DNA of 38,191 nt from the NCBI GenBank assembly GCA_019359535.1, contig JAHHHE010000030.1, positions 1 to 38,191 of the forward strand, read 5' to 3'. The position numbers and the translations under genes were made by a program. How positions within the stretch are numbered: position 1 is the stretch's first letter; each line of letters starts with the position of its first letter. Shown here in pieces: positions 1-8,470 of this stretch. The stretch is from Gloeocapsa sp. UFS-A4-WI-NPMV-4B04 (GTDB taxonomy: Bacteria; Cyanobacteriota; Cyanobacteriia; Cyanobacteriales; Chroococcidiopsidaceae). A model generated the notes under the pieces. That model saw nothing but the letters and a program-made list of their open reading frames with translations. It was not told the DNA's origin and did no database searches.

Positions 1-202
1 CCGCTCTTCCAACTTATTGCTTGGATTTAATCATCTAATCAGTGCAATGAATCAATTCAAACCCTTTTATTCTTCTGGATGAAAGGCTTGATTTACTACT
101 TTTTAACTTCGGAAACTGACAAAAGGGAGATAGATACTAGCCTGCGGCAAAACCTGTGTTCGGCAGAGCATAATTAGTAAAAACCACTATGTCGGTTAAA
201 TC

Positions 203-766
203 GTGTCACTAAATCCTGCTAATTCCTCACCTTCTATATTTCGCCTCTCGCCTTTAATTCGGATCACGCTTTTGAGTTTATACGTAGCTTTGACAGTGCC
301 GTTACCTTTCTTGACTCAGGTAACAGCTGCGCCTATTCCGCCAGCATGGTTGTGGGTAGGAATTACTTTAGGGGCAGTGGCGTTATATGCTGCACTTAGC
401 GAACGAGTGATTCTGGATGATCAAGGAATTCAGGTGACATATCCTAGATGGGTTCCTGGCTTTTTCCGTAAGGGTTGGTCGTTGGCTTGGTCAGATGTGA
501 AAGAATTAAAAGATCGCACTACTGGACAAGGTGGGCTAGTTTACTATTTTGTCAGTACCGAGGGTAACGGTTATTTGCTACCGATGCGTGTAGTGGGTTT
601 TGCGAGGTTAGTTAGAGAAGTGCAAGTGAAGACAGGGATAGATACAACAAATGTTCGCCCGTTGGCGCAACCTTGGATGTATTTGATTTTGCTAGGATTT
701 ACACTGTTGCTGCTATTGGTAGATGCTTGGACAATTCAAACCGCGATCGCACTTGGTTTAACCTAG
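203..766 (+). CDS. Conserved membrane protein with PH-like central segment
   Basis: This 187-residue protein of unknown function starts at a GTG; no earlier in-frame ATG fits and the ribosome site is weak. Two hydrophobic segments lie near residues 20-42 and 47-65, a soluble segment of about 80 residues follows (from SERVILDDQGIQVTYPRW to the VRPLAQPW region), and a last hydrophobic helix lies near residues 158-180. The soluble part, with alternating short strands and WSDVKELK, resembles the PH-like fold common in small bacterial membrane proteins; that is inference from pattern. A HIP1 octamer near its end fits a resident cyanobacterial gene. The next gene, an ABC ATPase, begins 25 bases downstream on the same strand, so the two are probably co-transcribed, but nothing here proves a joint function. 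Confidence 0.7.
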   Translation: MSLNPANSSPSIFRLSPLIRITLLSLYVALTVPLPFLTQVTAAPIPPAWLWVGITLGAVALYAALSERVILDDQGIQVTYPRWVPGFFRKGWSLAWSDVKELKDRTTGQGGLVYYFVSTEGNGYLLPMRVVGFARLVREVQVKTGIDTTNVRPLAQPWMYLILLGFTLLLLLVDAWTIQTAIALGLT

Positions 767-791
767 TCATATTAAGTTTTAGGTATAACGA

Positions 792-1538
792 GTGCAAACG
801 GCACAACTGCGACTGAATCAAGTAAGTTTATCTGCATCGGTTGGTTCTCAATATGCGCTTGAGGATATTTCTTTTGAAGTGTTCAAAGGCGAACGCATTG
901 CAATTGTTGGCCCGTCGGGTGCTGGTAAAACTTCGTTGTTGCGGCTGTTGAATCGCTTGAGTGAACCTACTGCTGGCGCAATTTATTTAGAAAATCAAGA
1001 CTATCGCCAAATTCCAGTTATCCAGCTACGTCAACAAGTGACACTTGTACAGCAAGAGTCTAAGCTATTGGGTATGACTGTGAAAGCAGCGTTGGAGTAT
1101 GGGCTAATTTTACGTAATTTAGCGCGATCGCAGATTCAACAACGCATCTCCTACTGGATGGAACAGCTAAACATCCCAATTGAATGGCTAGAACGCACAG
1201 AGATACAGCTTTCTGTGGGACAACGACAGTTAGTGGCGATCGCGCGTGCTTTAGTAATTCAACCAAAAATTCTATTATTAGATGAGCCAACATCTGCTCT
1301 TGATGCTGGTAAAGCGTCCCACTTGCTGCAAGTCTTAACTGAGCTAGCGATCAATAGTCAGACTACAATTTTTATGGTTAATCATCAACTAGAACTAGCA
1401 CAGCAATTTTGTACACGAGTTTTATATCTACAGCAAGGTCAACTAATTCAAAATGCAGCTAATGATAACTTGGATTGGACTAAGTTACGCCAAGAATTGA
1501 TTAAAGCTGAAGTTCAGGCGGCTGAAGAATGGAGTTAG
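792..1538 (+). CDS. ABC transporter ATP-binding protein (orphan ATPase)
   Basis: A 248-residue ATPase that would drive a membrane transporter. The Walker A motif GPSGAGKTS lies near residue 40, the ABC signature is seen as LSVGQRQLVAIARAL near residue 140, and Walker B with the D-loop is ILLLDEPTSALD near 157; the H-loop His is in MVNHQLE near 195. All catalytic motifs are intact. The start is GTG at 792. The length and the short helical domain resemble phosphate-, amino-acid- or FetA/STAR1-type importers and exporters, but no permease or binding protein is adjacent, so the substrate is unknown. The upstream membrane protein has too few helices for an ordinary permease. The stop codon overlaps the stop of the convergent small gene at 1535-1759. 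Confidence 0.85.
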   Translation: MQTAQLRLNQVSLSASVGSQYALEDISFEVFKGERIAIVGPSGAGKTSLLRLLNRLSEPTAGAIYLENQDYRQIPVIQLRQQVTLVQQESKLLGMTVKAALEYGLILRNLARSQIQQRISYWMEQLNIPIEWLERTEIQLSVGQRQLVAIARALVIQPKILLLDEPTSALDAGKASHLLQVLTELAINSQTTIFMVNHQLELAQQFCTRVLYLQQGQLIQNAANDNLDWTKLRQELIKAEVQAAEEWS

Positions 1539-1759
1539 TTACCTGTAATTGTATGCCACAGCGTTTGCGGTAGCTGAGTAATTTGTTGCCAAAGGTCTTG
1601 AGGATTAACGCCAAATGCTAGTTGTAGCACAAGTACAATTGCGGCAATTGCGATCGCGGTGCTAACAGTTGTCTTGACTACCTTAATTAACGCTGTAAAT
1701 ATTAGCCAGGATACAATCAAGGCAGCAATCAGAATCAGTAAATCTATTGGCATGGGCAT
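1535..1759 (-). CDS. Small conserved membrane protein, 74 residues
   Basis: The open frame extends up to 1837, but the ATG at 1759 is chosen because a GGAGG lies just upstream and the protein then begins MPMPIDLLILIAALIVSWL, a clean first transmembrane helix. A second hydrophobic segment (TAIAIAAIVLVLQLAFG) follows, then a short polar tail rich in Q and T. Function is unknown. Its stop codon overlaps that of the convergent ABC ATPase gene by a few bases, so transcription from the two sides must meet here. The short 5' gap and opposite orientation separate it from the dGTPase gene at 1851. Confidence 0.6.
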   Translation of the reverse strand: MPMPIDLLILIAALIVSWLIFTALIKVVKTTVSTAIAIAAIVLVLQLAFGVNPQDLWQQITQLPQTLWHTITGN

Positions 1760-1850
1760 TGCCTCCAATAAAGTGTTACTCCAATAAATGTAGCTTAGTA
1801 TAAATATTGAGTAATAACTTAATTTTTGTAAACTCAATTAAGCATTAACT

Positions 1851-3203
1851 ATGTCTTCATCAATGAACTGGAGTAAACTTTTATCCAATAGTCGATTACT
1901 AGGAGATATAGGAAATGCTTTAGATAGTGGTCGAACTCCTTTTGAAAAAGACTTTGATAAAATTATATTTTCTGCTTATTTTAGAAAGCTTAAAGATAAA
2001 ACACAAGTTTTTTCGCTTGTTGATAATGACTATATTCGCAGTAGATTAAATCATAGTCTTGAAGCTTCTTGTGTCGGACGAACGCTAGGCACTCTTGTAG
2101 GAAAGGAAATAGTTAATAGGCATCGACAAGAATTAAAGCAATTTGAAGCAAGAGATTTTGGGGATATTGTAGCTGCTGCTTGCCTTGCCCATGATATAGG
2201 TAATCCGCCTTTTGGTCATGCTGGAGAAGATGCTATTCAAGAGTGGTTTAAATCACCAAAAGCAGCTACGGTTTTGTCATATTTATCATTTAAAGAACAA
2301 GAAGATTTTAGAACCTTTGAAGGCAATGCTCAAGGGTTTAGGATATTAACACAGTTAGATAAACGGCCTAATTTGTGTGGACTTCAGTTTACTTGTGCTA
2401 CTCTTGCTACTTTTACCAAGTACCCTAGAGAAGCTGGTATTAGCAGTAATTACTTTAATGAATACAATGCTATTCCAAACAATAAAAGCACTAAAAAACA
2501 TGGTTTTTTTCAGAATGAAAAAGACTTATTTGCTCAAATTGCTAATGAAGTAGGACTGATACGTCGTGAAGAGAATTCAGCTTGGTGGTGTAGACATCCT
2601 TTAAGCTTTTTAGTAGAAGCGGCGGATGATATTTGCTATCATATTGTCGATTTAGAAGATGGTTTTTGGATGAACTACATTGAGTATGAAGACGCAAAAA
2701 TGTTACTAAATGATATTTTGATAGGAGAAAAGCTAGATAATATAGGCTCTGACAAAAAAGAAAATATAAAGTATTTACGAGCAAAGGCAATTCATAAATT
2801 AATTACAGAAGTTAAACAAGTATTTCTTGAATATGAAACTGAATTACTATCAGGGAAATTTGATATTCCGCTAACTTCAGAAATTCAATCTGGAAATAAA
2901 TTAAAAGAAATTATTGATATAACACGCAAAAATGTCTATGAAGCCTGTGAAGTTATTGAAGTAAAAGTGGCAGGATACGAAGTGCTTGGCGGGTTACTAG
3001 AAGAATTTGTTACTGGTATGAGTAACAAAAAATTATCAAAAAGTTATTTAATAAAAAAGCTTATTCCTAATTTTCAAGAAAATGAAAATATTTATAAAAG
3101 TATATTGCAAATTACAGATTATATTGCTGGCATGACTGATTCTTACGCAGTCTCGCTTTTTAAGAAAATAAAAGGAATTTCGCTGCCTCGTGGTGGTAGG
3201 TAG
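1851..3203 (+). CDS. dgt: dGTPase-type HD-domain deoxynucleotide triphosphohydrolase
   Basis: Enzymes of this family split dNTPs, typically dGTP, to the nucleoside and tripolyphosphate. The HD metal site is intact: SRLNHSLEA gives His68, AHDIGNPPFGH gives His114-Asp115 and His123, and VEAADDICYHIVDLEDG near residue 255 carries the later metal Asp and the family signature. At 450 residues it has the usual family length. The ATG at 1851 and one four codons later (1863, giving MNWSKLL as in many homologues) are both possible. The gene is visibly richer in A and T than its neighbours, uses AT-ending codons, and I found no HIP1 octamer in it, which suggests later acquisition. Known roles of the family are dNTP pool control and, in some bacteria, anti-phage defence by dGTP depletion; no partner defence gene is adjacent. 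Confidence 0.9.
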   Translation: MSSSMNWSKLLSNSRLLGDIGNALDSGRTPFEKDFDKIIFSAYFRKLKDKTQVFSLVDNDYIRSRLNHSLEASCVGRTLGTLVGKEIVNRHRQELKQFEARDFGDIVAAACLAHDIGNPPFGHAGEDAIQEWFKSPKAATVLSYLSFKEQEDFRTFEGNAQGFRILTQLDKRPNLCGLQFTCATLATFTKYPREAGISSNYFNEYNAIPNNKSTKKHGFFQNEKDLFAQIANEVGLIRREENSAWWCRHPLSFLVEAADDICYHIVDLEDGFWMNYIEYEDAKMLLNDILIGEKLDNIGSDKKENIKYLRAKAIHKLITEVKQVFLEYETELLSGKFDIPLTSEIQSGNKLKEIIDITRKNVYEACEVIEVKVAGYEVLGGLLEEFVTGMSNKKLSKSYLIKKLIPNFQENENIYKSILQITDYIAGMTDSYAVSLFKKIKGISLPRGGR

Positions 3204-3349
3204 TAATCCTTTTTTACTAATTCTACATCAGTACCAAACCAAGCAACACCTAAGAACACCCGACTTAGAAAGTTAAATTTGCAGGTTGTATAAATAAGAG
3301 TCCGCCTACACAGACTAATACTGTTTCTCCATAAACTTGCACTTTTTAC

Positions 3350-3445
3350 AATCCCCCAACCCCCTTAATTTCCCTCCCGTCCCCCTTAAAAAGGGGGAAG
3401 CCAGAGGAGGCTACGCCATTAAGATCAACGGGGGCTAGGGGGATT
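3350..3445. repeat. C/G-run inverted-repeat element
   Basis: The outer arms AATCCCCC (3350-3357) and GGGGGATT (3438-3445) are complementary, and a nested CCCCC/GGGGG hairpin with an AT loop lies at 3381-3397. The middle contains GAGGAGGCTACGCC, a phrase I associate with dispersed intergenic repeats in Nostoc-like genomes. It lies in the 387-base gap between the dGTPase and fasciclin genes and carries no reading frame. It is probably a dispersed MITE-like or structural repeat; whether it is mobile cannot be judged from one copy. Confidence 0.65.
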
Positions 3446-3519
3446 TAATTTGTGGCATCATCTAGAAGAATTGGTATAAGATCAAATTGAATAATTTTTT
3501 AACAATGATTTAGTAGATT

Positions 3520-3582
3520 GCATCTGGTAGCTGTGGTTGTTAACTACCAGATGCAGGCTGTGAGAGAAAGTTACTTTCTCTC
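3520..3582 (-). terminator. Two strong stem-loops downstream of fasciclin gene
   Basis: Two perfect hairpins lie just past the stop of the minus-strand fasciclin gene. The first encountered has arms GAGAGAAAGT (3562-3571) and ACTTTCTCTC (3573-3582) around a single base. The second has 11-bp arms GCATCTGGTAG (3520-3530) and CTACCAGATGC (3544-3554). Neither is followed directly by a long U-run on the minus strand, so they may be a terminator or a 3'-end stabiliser. Confidence 0.6.
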
Positions 3583-3590
3583 AATTCAAA

Positions 3591-4013
3591 TTAGCGACTC
3601 TTTGTAGGAGCTTCTAGAGGAAGTAGTACAGTGTCAATGATGTGGATAACGCCGTTATCAGCAGCAATATCAGGTGTCACAACTTTGGAGTCATTTATTT
3701 TAACGCCATTAGAAGCGTCGATGGTTACAGTTGAACCTTCAACTGTGGTAGCTGATTTTAGCTTTACTACGTCAGCAGCCATTACTTTTCCTGAGACGAC
3801 GTGATACGTCAGAATCTTTGTAAGTTTTGGAATGTCCTTAAGTAGTGCATCTACTGTACCTGCTGGCAATTTTGCAAATGCCTCATCAGTTGGTGCGAAA
3901 ACAGTAAACGGGCCAGCACCTTTTAATGTGTCTACCAAATTGGCCGCTTTGACTGCTGCAACTAAGGTATTAAAAGAACCGGCGTTAACGGCAGTATCAA
4001 CAATATCAGCCAT
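3591..4013 (-). CDS. Fasciclin (FAS1) domain protein
   Basis: A 140-residue single-domain FAS1 protein. The start is set at the ATG at 4013 ([17 protein letters not shown]), the usual start of short cyanobacterial homologues; the frame is open ten codons further. Family landmarks are visible: [17 protein letters not shown] (the FAS1 H1 box), the YHVV segment, and [13 protein letters not shown] (the H2 box) near the C-terminus. FAS1 domains act in adhesion and in extracellular or thylakoid-associated proteins, but this one has no signal peptide at either start, so its location is uncertain. Two strong hairpins follow the stop. The gene seems to be transcribed alone: the dGTPase gene lies on the other strand and dxr is 367 bases upstream. 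Confidence 0.9.
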   Translation of the reverse strand: MADIVDTAVNAGSFNTLVAAVKAANLVDTLKGAGPFTVFAPTDEAFAKLPAGTVDALLKDIPKLTKILTYHVVSGKVMAADVVKLKSATTVEGSTVTIDASNGVKINDSKVVTPDIAADNGVIHIIDTVLLPLEAPTKSR

Positions 4014-4380
4014 GTGTTTCACATTTTTAAGAACTGTTAACAACTATAAACTTATTTTTAATAAATAGTTTCTGCTGTGCGGCACTTGTATAAATACATT
4101 AAATGTGTATAACGTTAGGTTAGTAATTTTATATATAAAGTAATCTGTTTTGACAACGGTTAAGAAAGAGGAACACAAAGAAATCTCAGCATTATAGGCA
4201 GCTTACTTAGTTCTTAAGTTCATAGATATGAATATTTCTACAAACAAATAGCTACGGCAAAGTTTCTCAAATTTATAATATATCGTCATATATATCTAAG
4301 CTGTACCAATAGCAAGCTATTGGAACTTTAAAATTATCTTCCGCCTAAACACAGCCTGACTTTATGCTGCTAATGGTTGG
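4014..4380. other. Intergenic, AT-rich; palindrome 3' of dxr
   Basis: No gene is seen in this stretch between dxr and the fasciclin gene. A perfect palindrome CCAATAGC-AA-GCTATTGG at 4306-4323 lies about 60 bases past the dxr stop and could end dxr transcription, although it lacks a clear U-run. The rest is AT-rich and should hold the fasciclin promoter, which I could not fix. Confidence 0.5.
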
Positions 4381-5571
4381 TTATTTCAGAGAGATAAGAC
4401 GATCGCCTTTTTCAATCGCGTTACTAGCGGCAATAACTTCTTGTCTTGCCCATTGATCTGCTGTCACAATGTCATCTAAGGAAGGGTTGGAATTATTGGC
4501 ATGGCGATCGCATACCCATTCAATACAGCGTGGAATATCTAAAAACTCAATTCTTTCATCCAAAAATAGCGCCACTGCTTGCTCATTTGCGGCGTTGAGG
4601 ACAGCTGGCATTGATCCACCCGCTCTACCTGCGGCATAAGCTAGTTGCATACAGGGATATTTTTGGTGATCGGGTGCTTTAAAAGTTAAATCGCCTGCTT
4701 TAACTAAATCTAGCTGTTGCCAATCTGTATAAATGCGATTGGGCCAAGATAAAGCATATAGCAACGGTAAACGCATATCAGGCCAACCTAACTGAGCTAA
4801 AACTGAGGTATCTTGTAGCTCAATCAGCGAGTGGATAATACTTTGAGGATGAATAACAATGTCAATGCGATCGTAGTCTAGACCGAACAGATAATGAGCT
4901 TCAATGACTTCCAGCCCTTTATTCATCAACGTGGCCGAGTCTACTGTAATTTTGCGCCCCATCGACCAGTTAGGATGCTTTAAAGCATCAGCAACTTTTA
5001 CCTCTTTTAACTTTTCAACAGGCCAATCTCGAAAAGCGCCTCCAGAAGCAGTAAGCAAAATCCGCCGTAAGCCACCAGAGGGTACACCTTGAAGACACTG
5101 AAATATCGCCGAATGCTCCGAGTCAGCTGGTAATAGTTTTACGCCATATTTCTCAACTAAGGGCAAAACCACTGGCCCTCCGGCGATGAGAGTTTCTTTA
5201 TTTGCTAGGGCGATGTCTTTACCAGCTTCAATAGCAGCAACGGTAGGTAGCAAGCCAGCACAGCCAACGATGCCTGTAACAACGCTTTCGGCATCACCGT
5301 AACGAGCAACTTCAATTACTCCGGCAACTCCAGCTAACAGAATCGGTTGAGGATCAATGTCTGCGATCGCGGCTTGTAGTTCAGGTAATTTATCTTCCTC
5401 GCTAATAGCGACGATCTCCGGCTTAAAGGAGCGAATCTGGGCAATCAGCATCTCAATATTTCGCCCAGCCGCCAACCCGACAACCCGAAACTGATCGGGG
5501 TACTGAGCCACAATATCAAGTGTTTGAGTTCCAATAGAGCCAGTAGAGCCAAGGATAGTAATCGCTTTCAC
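4381..5571 (-). CDS. dxr: 1-deoxy-D-xylulose 5-phosphate reductoisomerase
   Basis: DXR converts deoxyxylulose phosphate to 2-C-methyl-D-erythritol 4-phosphate with NADPH, the first committed step of the MEP isoprenoid pathway. The start is taken as GTG at 5571 because GGAAA stands upstream and the protein then begins directly with the nucleotide-binding [18 protein letters not shown]; the frame is open 17 codons further. From that start the length is 396 residues, normal for the family. [11 protein letters not shown] lies near 122-132, the metal ligands are seen as PADSEHS (Asp150, Glu152) and NKGLEVIE (Glu221), and the flexible-loop segment HPNWSMGRK lies near 199-207. All key residues are present. 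Solanesyl diphosphate synthase, a downstream consumer of this pathway, lies 4 kb away. Confidence 0.97.
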   Translation of the reverse strand: MKAITILGSTGSIGTQTLDIVAQYPDQFRVVGLAAGRNIEMLIAQIRSFKPEIVAISEEDKLPELQAAIADIDPQPILLAGVAGVIEVARYGDAESVVTGIVGCAGLLPTVAAIEAGKDIALANKETLIAGGPVVLPLVEKYGVKLLPADSEHSAIFQCLQGVPSGGLRRILLTASGGAFRDWPVEKLKEVKVADALKHPNWSMGRKITVDSATLMNKGLEVIEAHYLFGLDYDRIDIVIHPQSIIHSLIELQDTSVLAQLGWPDMRLPLLYALSWPNRIYTDWQQLDLVKAGDLTFKAPDHQKYPCMQLAYAAGRAGGSMPAVLNAANEQAVALFLDERIEFLDIPRCIEWVCDRHANNSNPSLDDIVTADQWARQEVIAASNAIEKGDRLISLK

Positions 5572-5705
5572 AATATTTCCAACAATCAGCAGCACCTCCA
5601 CTATAAAATTCTTCTGGCACATTGTTCACAGTTGTCAGTAATCTAGGTGCTGGGTTTTTGAAGCGTTAATTTAACTTAGAGTGATCGCCTCTCGCTCTTG
5701 TCACT

Positions 5706-6119
5706 TTAGGCAAGATCTGGTTTAGGAAACGCTAGACGCTGCGCGTAATGAACCAAGGTTGTAGAAACAGAGAACAGCATAAATCCAGTAAGTGGGTGCA
5801 GCACTTTCAAAGGAAGCATTAGGTGAATTGTCAGGAATTGTAGCCCTAGAAACACTGGCATACTTGCTGTCAGGCTCCGCACTCGCCGAGGAAAAGGACT
5901 CAAATAGACCAATATAAGCAAGATTAGTGCTAATCCGCCGTACCCACGCACCAGCCAAACATGAATATTCCACCAGTCAGAACTGTAAAAAATCGCTAGT
6001 CCAACCGTCAACACTTGGGCAACTAAGCAGAGGTTAAAGAATACCGCTACTGTGAGAAAACTAAGTGCAATCCAGCCTGTAGGTGGTTGGATGCTGTCAG
6101 CACCAAAACTTGTTGTCAT
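5706..6119 (-). CDS. Small four-helix membrane protein, DUF6220-like
   Basis: A 137-residue protein with about four hydrophobic helices (near residues 17-43, 58-76, 86-105 and 108-127). Conserved-looking His residues sit at the membrane edge in WNIHVWLVRGYGG and in HLMLPLKVLHPLTGF, a pattern that could bind haem or metal. I associate this layout with the DUF6220 family, but I cannot confirm the match. It lies between the rhodanese gene (39 bases upstream) and dxr (134 bases downstream), all on the minus strand, so co-transcription with the rhodanese gene is likely. Function is unknown. Confidence 0.7.
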   Translation of the reverse strand: MTTSFGADSIQPPTGWIALSFLTVAVFFNLCLVAQVLTVGLAIFYSSDWWNIHVWLVRGYGGLALILLILVYLSPFPRRVRSLTASMPVFLGLQFLTIHLMLPLKVLHPLTGFMLFSVSTTLVHYAQRLAFPKPDLA

Positions 6120-6158
6120 ACTTTAAATTATTTCTGTAGAGTGAATCTGCGGATGCTG

Positions 6159-6992
6159 TTATTTTTCAATAGGCATATCGGGGATCTGACTCCACTCATG
6201 CCACGATCCATCGTAATTTCGGACATTCGGATAGCCTAGCAAATACTTCAAGACAAACCAGGTATGCCCCGATCGCGCTCCGACAGCACAGTAAGAAATT
6301 ATCTCTTTATCTGGGGTAATGCCTTTGTCTCCATAAATCGCCTGCAATTCCTCAACAGATTTGAAAGTTCCATCATCATTTAGAACTAAGTCATAATTAA
6401 CGTGCGCTGCACCAGTGATGTGTCCTGTACGTTGGCTTCCTTGCGGCGGTTCCATCATAAATAATTCGCCACTATACTCTTGAGGTGTGCGGACATCTAC
6501 TAAAACGCGATCTGTTCGCTTAATGGATTCCAAAACCTCCTCGCGCAGCACCCGCAAACTAACATCGGCAGTTTTGGCACGATAAGAGGTTTGTGTGATG
6601 ATTAGCGGCTCTGTCGTTATTGGACGACCTTCCATTTGCCATTTCTTACAGCCGCCGTTGAGAACGCGCACATCACGATGTCCAAAGGCTTTTAAAAGCC
6701 AGAATATCAAGCCTGCTGTAGCGGGGAAATCGTTAAAGGAAGCGATCGCAGTAGTATCGTTGGTAATGCCAGAACGCGCTAACAGTTTTTCTAGGGATAC
6801 TGGATCAAAATTGATGTGGAAATTTGGCAGTAGCAGTTCGCTAGGGTTCCAGAAGACTGTGCCAGGAATATGACCGTCATTATATGCTTGGGGATTTAGA
6901 TTTGATTCAACTACACGGACATTGGGATCGTGCAAATGTTCTGCCAGCCATTGAGTATCAACGAGTACATCAGGATGCGCGTATTGAGACAT
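6159..6992 (-). CDS. Thiosulfate/3-mercaptopyruvate sulfurtransferase, two rhodanese domains
   Basis: A 277-residue enzyme with two rhodanese domains, which move sulfane sulfur from thiosulfate or mercaptopyruvate to an acceptor. The inactive N-terminal domain runs from about 8 to 130 and contains the CH2A-type phrase DGHIPGTVFW. The catalytic C-terminal domain runs from about 150 to 270 and has the active-site loop YCAVGARSGHTW with the nucleophile Cys235, followed by NYDGSWHEW. The loop CAVGARS is closer to the thiosulfate type (CRxGxR) than to mercaptopyruvate enzymes, but substrate cannot be settled from sequence. No signal peptide is seen, so it is cytoplasmic. It is divergent from the LuxR-type regulator starting at 7080, with 87 bases between, so the two could share a control region. 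Confidence 0.93.
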   Translation of the reverse strand: MSQYAHPDVLVDTQWLAEHLHDPNVRVVESNLNPQAYNDGHIPGTVFWNPSELLLPNFHINFDPVSLEKLLARSGITNDTTAIASFNDFPATAGLIFWLLKAFGHRDVRVLNGGCKKWQMEGRPITTEPLIITQTSYRAKTADVSLRVLREEVLESIKRTDRVLVDVRTPQEYSGELFMMEPPQGSQRTGHITGAAHVNYDLVLNDDGTFKSVEELQAIYGDKGITPDKEIISYCAVGARSGHTWFVLKYLLGYPNVRNYDGSWHEWSQIPDMPIEK

Positions 6993-7079
6993 AATTTTCC
7001 TCGGTCTGAGATGAGACTAAAGCTAAGATAAGGTTGTTTAGGAGCTGCGCCTAGTCCTCGATCGGGTACTCTTTGCGAA

Positions 7080-7760
7080 ATGCTGATAGCGGATTCTTTA
7101 CAGTCTTTATTTCAAGAAATTAACCAAGCACGAGATGAACAAGACTTGCGATCGCGCGTCATAATTTCATTGGGTAAACATTTTGCTGCCAAACGTTGTG
7201 GGCTTTTTTTCTTCGATCAATTTCCCCAAGCTGCTCCAAATTCTAATCTTGCCAAGTTGGCATTATCAATAGAACATAATCCAGTTTTGCGCTACGTTGT
7301 TGAGCGTCATGCTGTTATTCATGAAGCATCCTTGTTGCCTCCTGAAGTCTGGGAAAAACTTTGTTCTCGTACTGATCATGCTCATGTAATGGCTGGGCCG
7401 ATTGTTAGTAATGGTCAGCTTGTTGGTGGACTTGGTTTTACTCGCACTCGCCATCAGCCTACTTTTAACGATCAGAATCTAGCTGATTTGAGTGCGCTTT
7501 GCCTTCATGTGTCAACCTGGCTTGCAATGATGCGATCGCCGGCTATAAAATTTAATCCTCTCAATATTGATCGTTTAACCCCGCGTGAAATTCAAATCGC
7601 TCAACTGGTGGCGCAGGGGTTAACAAATGCTCAAATTGGTTCAACTCTTTGGATTACAGAAAATTCTGTCAAGCAGGCTCTCAAAAGGATATTTCGGAAG
7701 ATCGAAGTTTCATCTCGTGCAGAAATGGTAGCACGGCTTTCTCTAACTACAGCTTTTTAA
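7080..7760 (+). CDS. GAF-like sensor with LuxR-type DNA-binding domain
   Basis: A 226-residue transcription regulator. Residues of about 10-155 form a GAF-like sensor (FFAAKRCGLFFFDQ type strand near 38-48, AGPIVSNGQLVGGLGFTR near 105-122, then a long amphipathic helix). Residues of about 163-226 form a LuxR/GerE helix-turn-helix that starts with LTPREIQIAQLVAQGLTNAQIG and continues with the recognition helix ENSVKQALKRIFRKIEV. There is no receiver domain, so control is probably by ligand, redox state or protein contact rather than phosphotransfer. Within cyanobacteria the DNA-binding part recalls PedR-like regulators, but the extra sensor makes this a longer protein. It is divergent from the rhodanese gene; targets are unknown. 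Confidence 0.88.
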   Translation: MLIADSLQSLFQEINQARDEQDLRSRVIISLGKHFAAKRCGLFFFDQFPQAAPNSNLAKLALSIEHNPVLRYVVERHAVIHEASLLPPEVWEKLCSRTDHAHVMAGPIVSNGQLVGGLGFTRTRHQPTFNDQNLADLSALCLHVSTWLAMMRSPAIKFNPLNIDRLTPREIQIAQLVAQGLTNAQIGSTLWITENSVKQALKRIFRKIEVSSRAEMVARLSLTTAF

Positions 7761-8117
7761 CTTGATGTTGAATACTAACACTGCAAGCATCCGCACAGAT
7801 ATTTCAGCAGTTAGTTAAACTACTGAGCCAACGCTAATAACTTTAATCAATTACCAAGGTATAGTTAACCGTTTGGCAACTGACCTTTATCATAAATTTA
7901 GTTATTTACAGGTTAAGTAATATACCCTTAGCTTTAATTTATGTCAAGATTTCGTAAAATTTGCTGTTTAAGGATCTATGATCACAAATAGATAGTTCAA
8001 CTGAAATAACATCAGGGTGCGAGGTTTTATCTAATTCAGTGGTAATGCAGACTTTGATCGCTATTCGATTAAAGTTACTGAATTTCAATTACACCTTAAA
8101 TAAGGAAATGTACTGTT
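7761..8117. other. Long leader/promoter region of the Nif11 gene
   Basis: A 357-base AT-rich gap with no supported gene. It must hold the promoter of the Nif11-type gene, which has its own terminator and looks monocistronic. A ribosome site (AAGGAA) stands about 10 bases before the ATG at 8118. No clear NtcA site or other operator was identified by eye. Confidence 0.5.
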
Positions 8118-8351
8118 ATGGCACAGGAACACGCTGCCCGATTTTTTAAAGCGGTACAACATGATGAAGCATTAAAACAAAAACTCAAAGCAACAACTGA
8201 CCCCGAAAGCTTCATTAAGATTGCGGAAGGACGTGGCTATCAATTTACAGTCGCAGAATTAGAAAATGCGATCGCCAAATTATCCCCAGAGGAGTTAGCG
8301 GCTGTAATCAATCCTGGTATAGCACCTCGGCGACACATTGTACCCAGGTAA
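8118..8351 (+). CDS. Nif11-family small protein
   Basis: A 77-residue protein of the Nif11 family (nitrogenase-associated small proteins and the related nitrile-hydratase/Nif11-type RiPP leaders). The family pattern is visible: ARFFKAVQHDEALKQKLKA at residues 7-25, then FIKIAEGRGYQFTVAELENAI at 32-52, then LSPEELAAV. The C-terminus ends NPGIAPRRHIVPR with no Gly-Gly leader-cleavage site and no Cys, Ser or Thr-rich core, so it looks more like a stand-alone Nif11 protein than a RiPP precursor. No lanthipeptide synthase, radical SAM maturase or C39 peptidase is nearby, and no nif gene. A Rho-independent terminator follows at 8385-8410, so it is transcribed alone. Its role is unknown. Confidence 0.88.
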   Translation: MAQEHAARFFKAVQHDEALKQKLKATTDPESFIKIAEGRGYQFTVAELENAIAKLSPEELAAVINPGIAPRRHIVPR

Positions 8352-8384
8352 CTTGTACTTCTAGAAAGTAAATCATTCATTGAC

Positions 8385-8410
8385 TCCCACCTTAAAATAG
8401 TGGGATTTTT
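8385..8410 (+). terminator. Rho-independent terminator of Nif11 gene
   Basis: TCCCAC at 8385-8390 pairs with GTGGGA at 8400-8405 around an AT-rich loop and is followed directly by five T. It stands 34 bases after the Nif11 stop codon. Confidence 0.8.
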
Positions 8411-8470
8411 AGTCTAAAAAATTCCCTCACAAGTCCCGTTAGGAGTATGTCACAGTAGATAGCAGTCTTC

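Noticed and set aside
7080-8351. A possible regulator-Nif11 RiPP cluster
   Set aside because: There is no maturase, transporter or peptidase, the Nif11 protein has no core peptide, and the two genes are separated by 357 bases.
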